From: Parus major
Lineage: Eukaryota > Chordata > Aves > Passeriformes > Paridae
Length of the DNA: 64,000 nucleotides
Assembly (NCBI RefSeq): GCF_001522545.3
Contig: NC_031774.1
Coordinates: 55,918,725 to 55,982,724 of the forward strand
Reading direction: 5' to 3'
The stretch's first letter is position 1. Each line of letters opens with the position of its first letter. Shown one piece after another: positions 45,801-59,122 of this stretch. The notes under the pieces were generated by a model that had not been told where the DNA came from, did not search any database, and saw nothing but the letters and a program-made list of their open reading frames with translations. The translations under genes and the position numbers were made by a program.

Positions 45801-48800
45801 TCATTATGAAGGCAAACATTTTCCATCTAATTACATGCTCAGGTTCAGTAATGGCCTCATTACCGTGGTGTCTCAGCACTCTGTGCTCTTCAGAGTGTTT
45901 ACTTTTGTGCCACCTCCATCAAGCACAAAAGAAAAAGAGATTAGGGCTGACATTCTTGAAAATGCCTAAGTGCTCACCTTCTGTTTAGGCACCCATCTCA
46001 CTGACATGAGGAACAGTGAGACCTCTTAATATCTGGGAGTGTCTGAGGCTGCAGCTTGCCCACGGTTACACAAAAGTCTGTGAAGATTCAAGAACAAAGT
46101 CTAATTTTGCCGAGACCAATTTTAGCACCACATCCACCAGGCTCTCCTTTCCATGCAGGTTTTGGAACAGAAGTTCTTGCTGCAGAGCATTTTCACTCTG
46201 AACTCATCTTGCCTCTCTGGTACGAGTGGACTCATACCAATGTTCACGTATGCATAAAATATCAACATCTCAGCATTTAATACCAGAGTGAAAAGCATTA
46301 AATCAAGGAATGCTGTAAGAAGCCAGACACATTTTGGGCTAGTGCTGCATCTTCTTACTCCAGAGGGTTGGGCAAAGCTCTCCTCACGCAGACTGCTCTG
46401 TCTCCATCAACCATCAAACACCTCTCCAGAGCTCATCTGCAAAGGCAATCAGTTTTTCCAGGATTCTTCTAATGACCCATTTCTGTCATGATTCTTCTGA
46501 GGGAACTAACTGATAATGACAACTCAGGGGAATAATCAGCTGTAATTTATGCACTCCTGTTTTTGGAGCAGGGACCACAGCCTGCGTTCTGCTTTCACTT
46601 GCACTGAGCACCACCATTATTAGTAAAGCTGACCCATGAGCAAGAGCACTGCAAATACAAAAGCCAACCCCCTGCTTGAATTTATATTTAGAAAGGAAGT
46701 AAACAACCACAGACTCCTGACCCCTCACGTCTGTGGACTGCAGGGTACCGCACAGCGCCGTGCGGACTTTCCCACCCGCGCTCCAGGCAAGCTAGCTCAT
46801 TTCCAAAAGCAGGATAACCATGTCAGCATGCTGCAATCCAGACTAATAACAGCCGCAGTAGAAGAAAGCCCTGGGCCTGGAGCTTAATTTCCCCCAGCTG
46901 GCAAGCCCACGCTCCCAGCCTACATAATGAACGGCAGCACCGCGTGGCGAAGCGGCCCCGGAGCCCGGCTCTGCGCTGCTCTGTACAGGCAGCTCAACGT
47001 GAGGTCTCAGTTTGAGGCCCAGAAGAGCATTTGTCCTGGCTTTGCCTCCCCTTTCAACCAGCAGTTGGGCAGAACACTGAACACTCACACTCTGAGCTGG
47101 GCTCGCTGCAGCTGCATCAGTAAAATAGCAGGGAGGAGAATGAGACCCGAGCTTTTGATCCCAACCCCACGTCATGGAAGTCTGGATTAAGGCAGTTTAT
47201 GGCCTAGTGTATAAATCATACAAGAGCTGGGAGCTGCCTACTACACTGCTGAGAAGCCAACTTTCCTTTCCCTGTTCCACCAAGCCTCCTCTTCTCAGGT
47301 TCCCTCTCCCGGGGCTGGCGGCTCTCTCACAAGGGAGAGGTTGGGATCTGGCAACCTTCACAACATGTGAGTCATCAGAGAGCAGACCAGCAGCGCCTGT
47401 AATTTCAAATGCAGCAGAAAGGAATGCTCCCTGGAAGCACTGCTCAGCCTGAGGGGAGGGAATTGCTGCTTCAGGGACTTGCAAGAGGGGCAGGAGATGA
47501 GGGCCCCCTGGAACCAGCTGCACAGGTCTCTCAGGAAGGAAAGTTCCAGAGAACCTTGGAGCTCAGTTCCTCAGTGATCCTCCTCTGCTGCCTCAATGCC
47601 CACTCCATTTCACAGCACAGCCTCTCCTGGGACATGTGTCAGGCTGCAGAGCCAGTTCACCACCTGCCTGCACTCCCCAGCCCTGAGGAGGGCACAGACA
47701 CCTCCCCAGGTGCACACTGTGACTCTCCTCTGATAAGGGCATTTCTGCTCTTTTCCACATCAGGGCACTGCTGCTGCCTCAGAGAGGGGGCTGGAGCTTT
47801 ACCAGCAATGCAGAGCCGAGCAGATCAGGCAGCATGGATGGATACACACCTTCCCAGCCACAGCAGCATGTGAGGGTGCTTAGCCCGGCTCTTGTCACCT
47901 CCGGCAGCAGCACCCAGGGGCATGGCTTGATTGCACAGCCTGTGATCAGATCTTCTGCAAACGCTGCTGCTCCACAGCGCCACGGCAGATTCACACTGAG
48001 CACTCAGCTCCAGCTGAAATTTGGATTTAGGATTGTTCCATTCTGGTAGACATGGCTTTTTTCTTCTGCTTGTTTTGGGAGGGGAAGAATTTTGTTGTTC
48101 ACAGCTATGGGAGTGGGAGAGCATCACCATCCATCCACTTCAAATGCAGCCCTTTGATTCAGAAAGATCTTCATTTCTATACCCAGCAACTGTATCGTGG
48201 ACTGTGCTTTTCACAGACCCTTTAGAAACCTAAAGCTATTGAAAACATCACTGGATAACCAAGCACTATCCCTGGACGTCTGACTATTATGGAATATCCC
48301 CCTCAAAAATCTCACAGTCCCTCCTTGAAAGCCCATTTTTCACTTGTTTTGATGGTGACATTCGTTCTCCTAAGCCTGCTCAGTGCCACGCCCCAGCTGT
48401 GGTGGGAAGAGCTGTACCCAGCCAGCCCATCCACCCAAGAGGAGCCAGTAGCACACACAGCAGCGAGTCCATGAGAATACAGCAAATGCTGGCTCTCTCA
48501 CAAGCACTCTCGAATCTCCAGCGATTCGTGACTCAAGAACATCCTCAGTCAGAGGCTTTGTATTTAACAATCCTCTGTGGAACTTTCTCTGTGGATTTCT
48601 CCTGTGCTGCACAGAACTGAAGCAGGCTTCCAGTGTCCAGGACATCCTGTAGTGAGGGATGTGACGGTGTAGGTGAAGAGCTGTCTCCTCTTCAGAACCT
48701 GCTCCCTCCTCCTTTCCTTTTACCATCCTTTGGTTTTGTATCAGGGGAAGACAAATTGACACTTTCCCAAATTGACACTTTCCCAATGACACCTAGAGAC

Positions 48801-51800
48801 CTCTGTGAATCCTCCCCCATCTCCCTTTGTTGTAGCATCCTGGGAGGCACAGTCTATTCAGCTACAGCTCACTGGAAACTGTTCCCATTGTCCTGATTGC
48901 CTACAACTCTCCTCACCACATCTTTTCAGTTCTGCATATTCTGTCTGGACAGAGAAAGGCAGAACTGTACACAGTGTTCATTACACCAGTGAATGTGTAT
49001 TCACAATCAAATACCAATTTTCCATTTTGTCCACCTTAAACTGGGATTTTTTTTTTCACTACTATTGGTGACCCTTGAGCTGACATTTTCCTGCAGCTAT
49101 TTACCATAAGCCTAATATTTCACTCTCAAGTGGCTCTGGGTCCATCAGATCACATTTGAATTCCACCTGTGTCCCCATGCAATACCTTACACCCATCCAC
49201 ACTTCCTCTTCCACCTCACTGCCCAGCTGCTCGTTACTGAGACATCCTCCTGGGGCTCCTTGCATCTGGCCTCATCTTTTCCACCCAGAACAAAGCTTCC
49301 TCAGCTCTTCTTCTTATAAGCTTATTCCAGCTATTTTCTTGGATTGGCAACAAGAAGGTACAGAAGGAGAGGTGGTTTTCCACGATCTTACTGCCACTGA
49401 CTGGCAAGCACTCAGCAGCAGCAAGAAGCTCCCCAGCACATCTCTGATATCCAATGTCTGGAGGAGTGAATCCATCCCAGCTTGCCCTGGCACAGATCCC
49501 TCCTTCCATTACTGATGGCATGGGAACATGAATCACAAAGCTTTAGGAGCTCAAGCAAGTTCCCTGTTCAGAGCAAGATATGCAGGTTAAAAGTTAATTT
49601 ATCTTATTCAGCTTCCCAGCCTGTTTTGAATTAAAGGAATTAACCTGTGCCTTTGTTCTCCAGGAATGTAACAGGGATAATAACTTTTCCCTCAAAAATA
49701 AGCAGATAAAATCCACTAATGGCTTTCAAGCACTCTGATCCCAGAACAAATAGGATCCTAATGTAAAGATCCTAATTTTCCTATGGGAGCATTTTCTGTA
49801 CTTGTTGGCATTGTTACCTGGGGCTCAGGTAGATGTTTGTTTCCAGGCAAGTCTTTACTTCAAGAATTTCTCCTGTTCCCCATAGAAATCCTGAGAGTTT
49901 GTTCTCTCCCCTCCTGTCTACTCCAGCATCAGTTCTATTGTATTTGTTTAATGGGGTTAATATGCTGCTGGCATAATAATGATCATGCACGGATGCAATT
50001 ATTATGTGTGATTAATTCTGCAGCTGACGAGAAGCTTGGAGGACTTTTCTTAGGCGAGGGAATAACTTCACAATAGCTCTTCTCACATTGCATTACACAC
50101 AGACATAAACCCCAAAAGAAATGCAGAAGGGAACAGAAGGAAGGCTGGATTAGAGGAGACAGAGCTGTACCCAGCAGAGCAGCTGATGAAGGTTTAGTAT
50201 CACATGGGCAGACACATTTCTGTGCTTTGTGTTTATGCACTGACTAGCTCAAATGATTCCTGGTCCATCACTGTGATCCCAAGGTATTACTTCCATGCAC
50301 ATAGTATGTAACTGGTTATAAATTTTTAATGACATTTCTGCCAGTGGTGTAAGCTTCTCTTGTTACTTTTTTTTTTTTTTTTAAATAATAAACACCCTTT
50401 AAACCAACACTGCATTTTGTTCTAAGATACAAGACCACAGGCCAAAATACAAACTCCTACAAAATGCCAGCACAGGTTAATGATTTTTAAAAGAAGCAAG
50501 GAGAATGAGGTGCACAGCACACAAGCCATTAGCACTAAAATACCAACAGTGTCCACATCTGACAAAACTGTAAGATGCTTTTCTGCACGAGGCTTTTTGG
50601 CACACCCAGATAATTTACGGTCCAATGCTGGAGCCACGCTCTTGAGTGCTCTTAAGTGCTCTGAGTGATAATGGATCTATCTGTGTGATCAGGGAATGTA
50701 AGCTTAGGCCTATAGCTCAGCATGTTCCCCAGAACAATACCTGCACACTTATCCTCCACCAAACTATTCTTAAATCCCATATTTGTAACCTGAAAGGAAG
50801 ACACTGCCTGCACAGTTTAAGTCTTTGTAAGCTGCCCAGCTGTTTTCTAACCCATTTATTACCCACATAAACACCCATGACTTTGACATTTACCTGACTC
50901 ACTTTAAAGGTTTAAGTGAAGGAGAAAATGTGCCCAGGAAACACTGAGACAGGCATCATCTCCTTTTTCTTCTCTAGAAAACCATCTGTCTCAGCCTCTG
51001 CAGTCTTTAACACCTAAAATCACCAATGCTCCAGTCCAGTTCCTTCTCCTGCACACACTGAAATCCCTGAGCAAGGATGCCAAGGAGGCAGCACACATCC
51101 TGTGGGTGTACAGGTGGCAGAGAAGAGGGTCAAGGTGGGCAAAAAGCACAGCTGGAGACTTTGCTGTTGTGCAAAACTCCTTTGCCATTCCTAAAAGCTG
51201 ACAGGACCACATATGGGTCCTGTACAGGGTCTGTGTGTGCAGGGCTGGGAATGGAGAGGGATTCTGCCCCTTGGCTTCTCTCAGTCTTACTATAAATGGC
51301 TGCCCTGAATAGCAGTTTAGGCTCAGTATTCAGGTGTTCCACAGGGCTATTATATCCAAAATTTCCATGATACTTTAAAGAAATCACTCCCTCTGAGCCT
51401 TGAACAGCGGAAGCTCAAATAGGACCTATTTAAGAAAACACAAGGGCTCTTTGCTCACCCTCCAAAAAGGGGCTCAGCAGTTTTAGCTTTCACCTTGTGA
51501 AGGACTTACTGAGCATCTCATTCAGCCAGCAGCATGTTCCAGACATAACGAGGGCCCTCACAGCCCTGCTCTGCAGGGCCTGAGGGGTTATCAGTGAAAT
51601 GCTACTCCAGCACCTGGGCAAGGGCTGCTTTCCTTCCTTCCTTTTAATTTCTTTCAGTTTCTGCTTCACTGGGTTTTCTTTTTCTCATCACACTACTGGG
51701 GGCTTTGCAGTCAGAGAACAATTCAGAAGGCAGAAGCAACAATGTGACTTGGAAAAAAAGAAGTAGATTTTGATAGGTTCAGAGTTTGCTTATAATAAAT

Positions 51801-53326
51801 AATGGATTTCTATGTTTCACCTAAAGGTTGATCTAGCATTGAGAGATATTGGTCTGACACTGCTCTGTATCATCTGGATACAGAAAGGATGAAATTTCAT
51901 TTATGTGGAAAAGAAGTGGGCATTACAGATGCCTGAAAATTTATTTGGACCTATATGGGGACTACTTTAATTTCATTTCTGAGAGTAAAACTTTAGGGTG
52001 TGTCTGCTCTGCAGCATATATAAACAGGAGAGCTCTCTGCAGGGGCAAGGTTGCCTTTGTCTACTTTTGTTTTAAATTACTGGAAAAGATCCCAACTTAA
52101 AACCTTTTATTAAAACATGTACATGCAAACAAGAATGTGGTTTTAAGTAACCCACGTGGAGAACTATGTTGTCACAGCTAATAAAAGACAGTGAGGGCTG
52201 CACAGGCTGGGGTCAGGTGTTTTACTGTTGCACAGATTTACCCTTAATTCTCAAGGGACTGACTGATGACACAGATTGTTTCTGTAACCTACTTAAGTAC
52301 AGTTTAGTGGAAAACCTGACTTTTCACATCCATGTAATGAAATATCTCATAAATATTTTGCTAGATGTGAACCAAAGAGGAGAGCATCTTGCAAAAGCAA
52401 TTTCAGTGTTTTGCAGCTCGAGATACTCTGTCCAACCCAGAGAAGGCAAGGAGCTGTCAAAGATTCACCAGCTTTGACAAGCAGGCACACACCACAGAAA
52501 GCAAACACACCAACACACAGAAAGGTGTTTTCACATTGCCATTAGCTGCTGGTTTCAGACAGGCAAAAGGACAGCAGGAGATGAATGAAGCACTGCTGCC
52601 CAACCCCTGAATGAGGCTGAACAAGGTTGAACAGCAGCAGCAGGTGACTGTGGCTGTGACTCCATCCCTGCCATGGACATCACCAGCACCATCCTTCTCA
52701 AGGACTTTCTGCAGCTCAGGCACCAACTGCACCTACTCTGAGGCAATTCCCATTTTTTCCTTTAGGACTGGAACTCAGCTGTTGCAACAACTCTCAGATC
52801 TTCCTTCTGCAGAAGTTTCCTTGTGCAGCAGTGGAGAATTCACAGCAGGAGGGTCCCCAAAGGGCCCAGAGCACTGGGTCTCCCAGCACTCAGCAGCACA
52901 GCAAGGGGACTAAACCAAGTGTAGCCCTGGGAAACACTTAATGGCACCAGGCAGGGCCTCTGTGGGTCACATAGTGACATTTAAACACTTGGGAAGTGCT
53001 TCTTGCTCTTTTTTAATGGATCTGCTGAGAATTACTCTGTGCATTGGGTACAACAGCACTTTTGCCATAATCAGATCTTGTAAAGATATGAGCAATAAAG
53101 CAGACATTTGGGTATTACTGTCCCATCAGCTGAGCCTTCATATGATTCCCTCCAATTGCCCTGTAATATTTATCAGTGCATGGATCTGAAATAATACTTA
53201 ATTTTCAATCAGGTACTCTGCAAGGAAACCCAGCTCAGAAACGCTGCAGTTGAGTTCCTTGAGGAAGAAAATAAAAAAGCAAATTTTGGCTCAATGGTGC
53301 TATTTAATAGCAGAGAAAGTACTTAC
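42891..53326 (-). other. SYT16: SYT16 last coding intron (10.4 kb)
   Basis: The intron is bounded by a GTAAGT donor and a TTAG acceptor. It is mostly AT-rich, with no exon I can recognise. Notable contents are a possible conserved segment near 45400-45640, a small CpG-rich patch at 46740-46990, and a perfect 16-bp tandem duplication at 48752-48783. T- and A-runs occur near 44527, 49030 and 50370. Open frames in this stretch show no family motif and no convincing splice sites. Confidence 0.8.
48752..48783. repeat. Perfect 16-bp tandem duplication
   Basis: CAAATTGACACTTTCC twice in a row, with no mismatch, inside the last SYT16 intron. Perfect identity suggests a recent slippage or a length polymorphism. 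Confidence 0.9.
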
Positions 53327-53516
53327 CAGGTGGTCTATTAATTGCAAGGTTTCGGAAATGACTGCCTTTGATCATCTCCACTGACAGTCTCCCTGTAGTG
53401 GCATTGTATGACAGTCCCACGAGCAGCTCTGGCACCCCTCCATGTGACAGGGACTGTGTTGAGGAAGCGCTATCACTGTGAGAGATTGCTGACAGACTCA
53501 GCTGAGAATCTGCACT
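53327..53516 (-). CDS. SYT16: SYT16 coding exon, C2A-C2B hinge and start of C2B
   Basis: The 190-base exon enters in phase 0 and leaves in phase 1. Its acceptor is CCCTGCAG before 53516 and its donor is GTAAGT right after 53327. It encodes a Ser-rich hinge ([19 protein letters not shown]) followed by the first strands of C2[21 protein letters not shown], then [16 protein letters not shown]. The last base joins the next exon to make an Asp codon (PP-D-TYGK). The '[19 protein letters not shown]' signature is shared only by SYT14 and SYT16 in my recollection. It was too short to stand out as an open frame and was found by following splice phase. Length and phase fit the flanking exons exactly. 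Confidence 0.93.
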
Positions 53517-54550
53517 CTGCAGGGAAAGAGCACTGAGAGAATCATCAGGACATTCACCACCCCCCTCCTTAATTTATATCTCGTGGCCTTGTTTAGTAAG
53601 ATGTCTCTGAAGAAATTACAATAACTGAGAATTAATTATGCTGGGGCACCAGAAGAATCAGAGCATCGCTTTTACAAAAACACATCTCTGAACTTTCTCT
53701 TTAAAGATGAGGAACTCTGAGTGAAGTGTTATCACGAGTGTAAATCAAAGCCTCTGAGATGAGCAAACATCCTACTACACTAATACTCTGTGCATCTCCT
53801 TGATAATGGCTTTTGGATGGAATACACTTTTCAGTTTGGCAGTTTCTGGCCTTGTACTGTGAATTTTCTTACTTTCTCTCCTTGTACCACAACGCTTTCA
53901 CTATTCTCCACTTCACCTGGAGTAGGAAGTTTTATTCATTTCACGTGCACAGCCTCTCTCTGAGCTTTTTGTAGACAATGAATCACGACAGAGCTCATCT
54001 ACACAAATTGATTGGCATAGCCAGAGCTGGATTCAACTGTGATGTGCATGGAAAATCAAGAAGCAGCACAGCCAGTTCCTCTTCACATGACCCACCTCTC
54101 CACTTCCATCTGCCACGTAGAGGAGCCTTACTAAGCATTCCTGGCAAGATGGAAACTGCACAGTGGAGATCCACGAGCTGGTGTCTAGGGCCAAATGAGG
54201 TACCTAGGGCAGTATCAGCACAGTGGTGCACAGGGACCTCATGGAAATTAAGACTAATTATGCCTTGGTGCTTCCCAGACCAGCCTACTGTATCTGAACA
54301 GCACAGCATGTGGTGACTCGTGCAGATGTAGTAGATCCACACGGTTTTGTGAAAGCTTGCTAGCTGAGCTGTTAATAAAACACAGCTTTGCACAGGGAAG
54401 AAAAGCCCTGTGCTTCCCCTTACTGATAACTTTTGTAGTGACAGCAGGTCAGACCCGCCAGTCACACACACACTGAATGAAAGACTTCAGGAACACCATA
54501 TTCACCAAAAACCAGTGTTATGGACTCCATCTGTCCTTCATCAAACTTAC
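53517..54550 (-). other. SYT16: SYT16 intron between C2A exon and hinge exon
   Basis: A 1,034-base intron with a GTAAGT donor at 54550-54545 and a CCCTGCAG acceptor just above 53516. I see no other features inside it. The long minus-strand open frame across 53995-54471 has no recognisable content. Confidence 0.85.
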
Positions 54551-54994
54551 ACTCAGGTTACTCCTTGGCTCCAGGAGCAGCGTCACCTTCACCTCCCCTT
54601 CCTGGCTGATGCCGCTCAGGTAGAACAGCTGCTCCCCCATCATCTTCTCCCCAACCACCTTGTGCACGGCGTAGAGGCGGAAGCGAACGGCCTGGCTGCT
54701 CAGCTCCTGAGCTTCCAGCTTGCTGAAGGTGATTTTGTCCTGGAAGATGGGGATGGGTCCTCTCTGCACACTCGTCTTACCCCTCTGTCTCTTGCCCGGC
54801 ATCAGAACCGCGTGCACTTGCCAGGTGTTCACGCCACTGCGGTCCTTGTCTGGGATGTCCCTGGCCTCCAGGACAGTGGCTATGAGCTTTTGGCTTGAGG
54901 ATTTATAGGTGAAGATGACATCCAGGTCCCCACATTTGCAGATGGGCTCATGGGCACCGTGATGGGCTGGCGCGATGCTCGCTTCGTTGTGCTC
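54551..54994 (-). CDS. SYT16: SYT16 coding exon, complete C2A domain
   Basis: The 444-base exon encodes 148 residues in phase 0 at both ends. A pyrimidine-rich acceptor ending TTTCCAG lies before 54994 and a perfect GTAAGT donor follows 54551. It contains the whole C2A domain: CKCGDLDVIFTY (strand 1), KLIATVLEARDIPDKDRSG, WQVHAVLMPGKRQRGKTSVQ, RFRLYAVHKVVGEKMMGE and VKVTLLLEPRSNLS. SYT16 (Strep14) is an atypical synaptotagmin thought to act in membrane traffic without binding calcium. In line with that, the classical SDPY loop-1 segment is replaced by VNTWQ, so a calcium-ligand Asp is missing. The wording is closer to SYT16 than to SYT14 as I remember them. The exon is followed by a 1.03-kb intron. 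Confidence 0.93.
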
Positions 54995-57900
54995 CTGGAA
55001 AGAGAAGGAAGAAGTGAAACCTCCACTGGAGTTCAACTGTCTCTATGATTCCAAATCCATTTAAAAAGAAATTTTTCTCCTCACTTGTGCCTGCAAGCAT
55101 AGGCAGTTGCTGTGTGATTTATGGATCCCACTATTTCTGGAAAGGCCAATGATTAATTGCCTGATTTTGTGTAATAGTCCCCATAAGCTCTAGTAAGCAA
55201 CAGCACTTGTTGAAACATTTCCAGCAAAAAGTTTCATCAATATTTAAGTGTTTTGCAGGAGATGGTTAATTTGGCAAACATTCTACATAGAGAAAACCTA
55301 AACAAAGGGATTTTTGCATTTCATTCAGGTCAATATTGAGGCACCAGCAAAACATTTTGACCTACTTAACCTGTTACTTTGAACATACACTGGAATTGTT
55401 TTTCAAGGTGGATTTTTTTTTCTTATTACATTATTAAAATCAAACAATTCAGCTGAATCTGCAAATTTTTTGATATTTTGTTCTGCTAAAAATTTAAAAA
55501 AAAAAAAATTGTGTTCAATTTGAAGAGGAAATCACCATGTCAGAATTTCTTGTGGAATGGAAATTCCATTTCTAGATGCTATCCCGTAATTCAATAGTTT
55601 TTCTATTGCAAAAGTAATGATAATGGAGAAAAGCAGTCTGATTAAATACATATTGATTCTTTATACCCTTCTAAAATCTCCCAAGAGAGGCATCTGTTCC
55701 TTCTGTTCAGTTTGGGTACTAATACATTCAGAATAAAAAATTCAAAATAAACAATCACAACATGTGCAGACCAATTCACACACAATCTTTTACCTACTTT
55801 TAAAACAAAAACCATCTTGATAAAACAAGATAAAACCATGGATGCTCACCTTACCTTTTGCTGAGTGGGTGTGTGGGTTTCTGTTCAACAGTGCTTTTTT
55901 ATCTTAGAGCTAGAATGTGCTTCATATGATAAAGGGGTTGCTATAGTGATCAATGATTTGTATTTAAACATGAGTATACACTGTACTAGGGAAAGATTTT
56001 CAGTTAATAGCCAGAAGGTGAATTAAGGCCTGTCACCACCATCTGAGTCACCCTCCTCCTCAAACATTTATCTTCTTTTCACATTTCAAGTAACACTTCT
56101 TTCCAACACAGGAATCTTTTTGTTCAGAGAACAGATGATGGGCCACGGGACGTCTGGTGTTAAGTCCCTTCTGAAGTGTCTGGGGTGGTGTGTCTCAAAC
56201 AGGGCCTCGGATAAACATCTAAATTGTTGTTTACTTCCTGTCAATCTACTTTTGAAGTGCTCAGATTCATCTGCCATGACATGCAAAGCTCCAGATTTTC
56301 ACATTTTTCAGAGGTGTTTAAGACTTGTGCGCATGAACACAAAAGTCCAAGCGTGCAGATTAGTGACCAGCTGTTGTATGTCTTGCAGAAGTAATGTCAA
56401 AGGGAGAACAACACACCAAATTACTTGCTTGGCTACAGGAACACCTCTCTGTATGAACAGCAGGCTGCTAAAAACAAAAATGCAAGGCAGGCCAGGTTGC
56501 CTGGAGAGAGAGTGGAGTTACAAAAATGTGAAGTGCTTCTGTGTAGCAGTCAAGTTATTTCTGTCTGTCTGATAAAATAATGTTCAATATGGGATGGGAT
56601 TGTGCTTGACTCGTATTTCCTTCCACATTTTCATCCCTCCACACTTTTATCTGTGAGTTTGAGTTTGAATCAAGGCACATTTAAGGACTGCTGCTAAAGT
56701 GTGGAGACAACCGTGCTTGAGGCATAGCTTTGCTTTCATGTCTGAGCCGGAAAATGTGAACTCCAGTGCATCAGCACAAACCCACAGGAATGAAAATCCT
56801 AGAGTCACTTTCCTGACTGAGCATATCACTTTCTGCAGTGTGTAAGGCAGACTGAAGGTCAGATATCTGCATTTTGACCTAACAGCCAGAAAACATTTGG
56901 ATTTCAGGAAATCTCAAATTGTGCTACTAGAGCTGTGGCCAGACCCACTGCAGAGAAAACTGCATGAACTGGAGGCAAAGAGGGAAAGAGAAATGCCAAA
57001 CTCCTTGGCAGTAAGATTTCCATGGGAAACCAAGCTTTGGAGACCTCATGGCCTGGCCCTTCCTGAGAGCACTGTGCTATCCAGGACTCACCCCCATGCA
57101 GGTTTGCTACACATCTACAGATCCTCCTTCTGTGGAAGTCATTGACAGAATTCCCCTCTGCCTTTGGAGCCCAGCTGGGCTGCGAGTGATTTGTGAATGT
57201 GCTGGTGATGTAGACACTTGAATTGGAATCCAAGGAAAGATTGGGGTTTAGATGCTCCATCTGAGTTTTTTTTCTTTCCCTCTTCCCACCACAGTTATTG
57301 AGAGGCCAGGCCAAGTATCCTCATTGATACTGTACATCTAACCCTGTCATTCAGGACAGCCAACATCCACTTCACTAAGTAAAATAAGTCCATTTCTGCC
57401 AGAGAAACCTGAAAGAGCAGCTAATTATGGACAAGGCTTGAAATGGTACTTGTGGTTCCACTGCAGGAGCATAAAATTACCATTTCTGTCTCTAAAGAGA
57501 GGTCCTTTGAGTGGAGCATAATAACACTTGGACATTTCTGGCATGTCAGAACATTTAGTTCCTGCAATAAAAAGTCTTTCATTAATCCACACAATACCTT
57601 TGAATGAGAAGCTGCTTGTAAGAGATAAACTGTGTCTTGGGCATTTCTGCTCCAGTATGCTGGAACCCTTCTTTGCATTTTTAAAATGTAGACACCAGGA
57701 GCAAAATGAGCCATGCATTCCAAAGAAATACAAGAGGACACCGGAGACACTGCGGCACACGTGAACCGTGGCAAAGCACATCAAACGTGGAAAAGAAGAA
57801 ATGAGCCTCAGATGGGGCTCAGAGAGCAGAGTGTGTCAGAAACACAGCAAAGAGAGGGCAGGGCTGCAGGCACACACAGCTGCCACGTGGTGAATGGTGT

Positions 57901-58865
57901 TTTGTGGGATTGGGCTGTGCAGAAAACCAAAATGCTGCTCCAAACACCCCTCAGGGCTGGAGCATCTGCACCAAGAACTGCCTTCCAGCTCTGAACTGGC
58001 TGCAGGCAGCCTGCTCCAAGGATAGGGACCTTCCCTCAAAGCCTTGTTGCTCAGAGTCTGGTGGAGGTATGGATTTCCACAGCTCTCTTTTAACTCAGGG
58101 AGAAGATATGACCTTTGTGCTGTTCTTTTAATATGTCTGATGCAGGCTGATATTTTCCCAGAAATTTAATCCTGTGGTAAGATAACAAAAATCAACTTAT
58201 CATGCAGAGAGATTAGAAGAGAAAAGGGGGATGCAAAGTCATCAGGTGTTTATAATGCCTTAACATCTGAAATGTTTCCTTGAGGATTCAAAATAAAATA
58301 AAGCTGAGGGAAAGCAGACTCAGGTTCTCTCCTTCCCTAAAAGTTTGCCTGGTATCACTGGGGCCAAGATTATGGTCATTTAGCCAGGTCACAGGCCAGC
58401 CCCCACCATTTGCCTCAAGATTTTCAGATTATTCCCATTGTCTGAGTCATAGAAACTACCTGGAAAAAGAGGCAGATCTGACCCAGTGACCACACACCGT
58501 GTCCTGGGACACACACCCTGCACCTGCAGCCAGTGACCAAGCCCTGGGCCACCACAGAGAGCTCTTTGCTAAATGGCAGCAAATGCTGCTGGGTAGCTAA
58601 AGTTCCAATTTCAGTTCAGAGACTGCAGACAGAAATCAAGCAATGAAAGTGTTTCTGTGAATCAGTGTTAGTAGCAAGAGGTAAAATGCCAGGAAAAGGG
58701 AAACACAAAGGAAGAGGTGTATGCTCATGCACACAAGCACACAGAAGCACCATCATCTTGTGCTGTGCTGATCAATTTTTCACTTCATTTCTCCTCTAAC
58801 CTTTTTTGGCCCCCAATATCCTTCAAAAGCTTTCACCATGTGTAATAAATGATAATCCACTGTAC
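54995..58865 (-). other. SYT16: SYT16 intron before the C2A exon
   Basis: A 3.87-kb intron with donor GTACAG and an acceptor with a clean pyrimidine tract. It is AT-rich, with an A-run near 55496-55508. I found no exon or repeat of a known family inside it. Confidence 0.8.
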
Positions 58866-59122
58866 CTCAGGGCTCCAAGCCGATGAGCTGTCAGTAGCAT
58901 CATTTACTTCCAATCCCTGGCTGGCAAATGCTGTCTCCATTTCCAGACGTCCTTCCCTGTGTGACTGGCTGACACCATCCCCAGTTCTGGGCTCCATCCT
59001 GGGCCCTTTGTGCTGCCCAGTGCCCTTTCTCCTGGTTGTTGTTCTTGAATCAACAGATACGTGGTCATCTTCACGACAGGAAACGTTGTCTTGGTAACTC
59101 AGTTGGCTTAGTCCATCCAGAT
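58866..59122 (-). CDS. SYT16: SYT16 internal coding exon, linker upstream of C2A
   Basis: The exon encodes about 86 residues of the polar, probably disordered linker N-terminal to C2A. It begins near DLDGLSQLSYQD and ends SSSAWSPE. On the minus strand a TTGTTAG acceptor precedes 59122 and a CCTGAG|GTACAG donor follows 58866. The exon enters in phase 1, with one base of the first Asp codon supplied by an earlier exon, and leaves in phase 0, matching the next exon. The reading frame is open throughout and rich in Ser, Arg and Asp. No transmembrane segment is present. The assignment rests mainly on position, strand and phase continuity with the unmistakable C2A exon, since this linker evolves fast. 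Earlier SYT16 exons were not found before base 64000. Confidence 0.72.

Noticed and set aside
50626..50666. Tandem GAGTGCTCTTAAGTGCTCT-like repeat
   Set aside because: Only two to three imperfect short units, not distinguishable from chance.
54410..54898. Plus-strand 162-codon open frame
   Set aside because: Antisense shadow of the SYT16 C2A exon.
42577..59122. Assignment of the synaptotagmin gene to SYT14
   Set aside because: C2A wording (VLEARDIPDKDRSGVN), EPRSN and the RWHTLLES end fit SYT16. SYT14, as I recall, has different C2A loops and ends RWHALLES.
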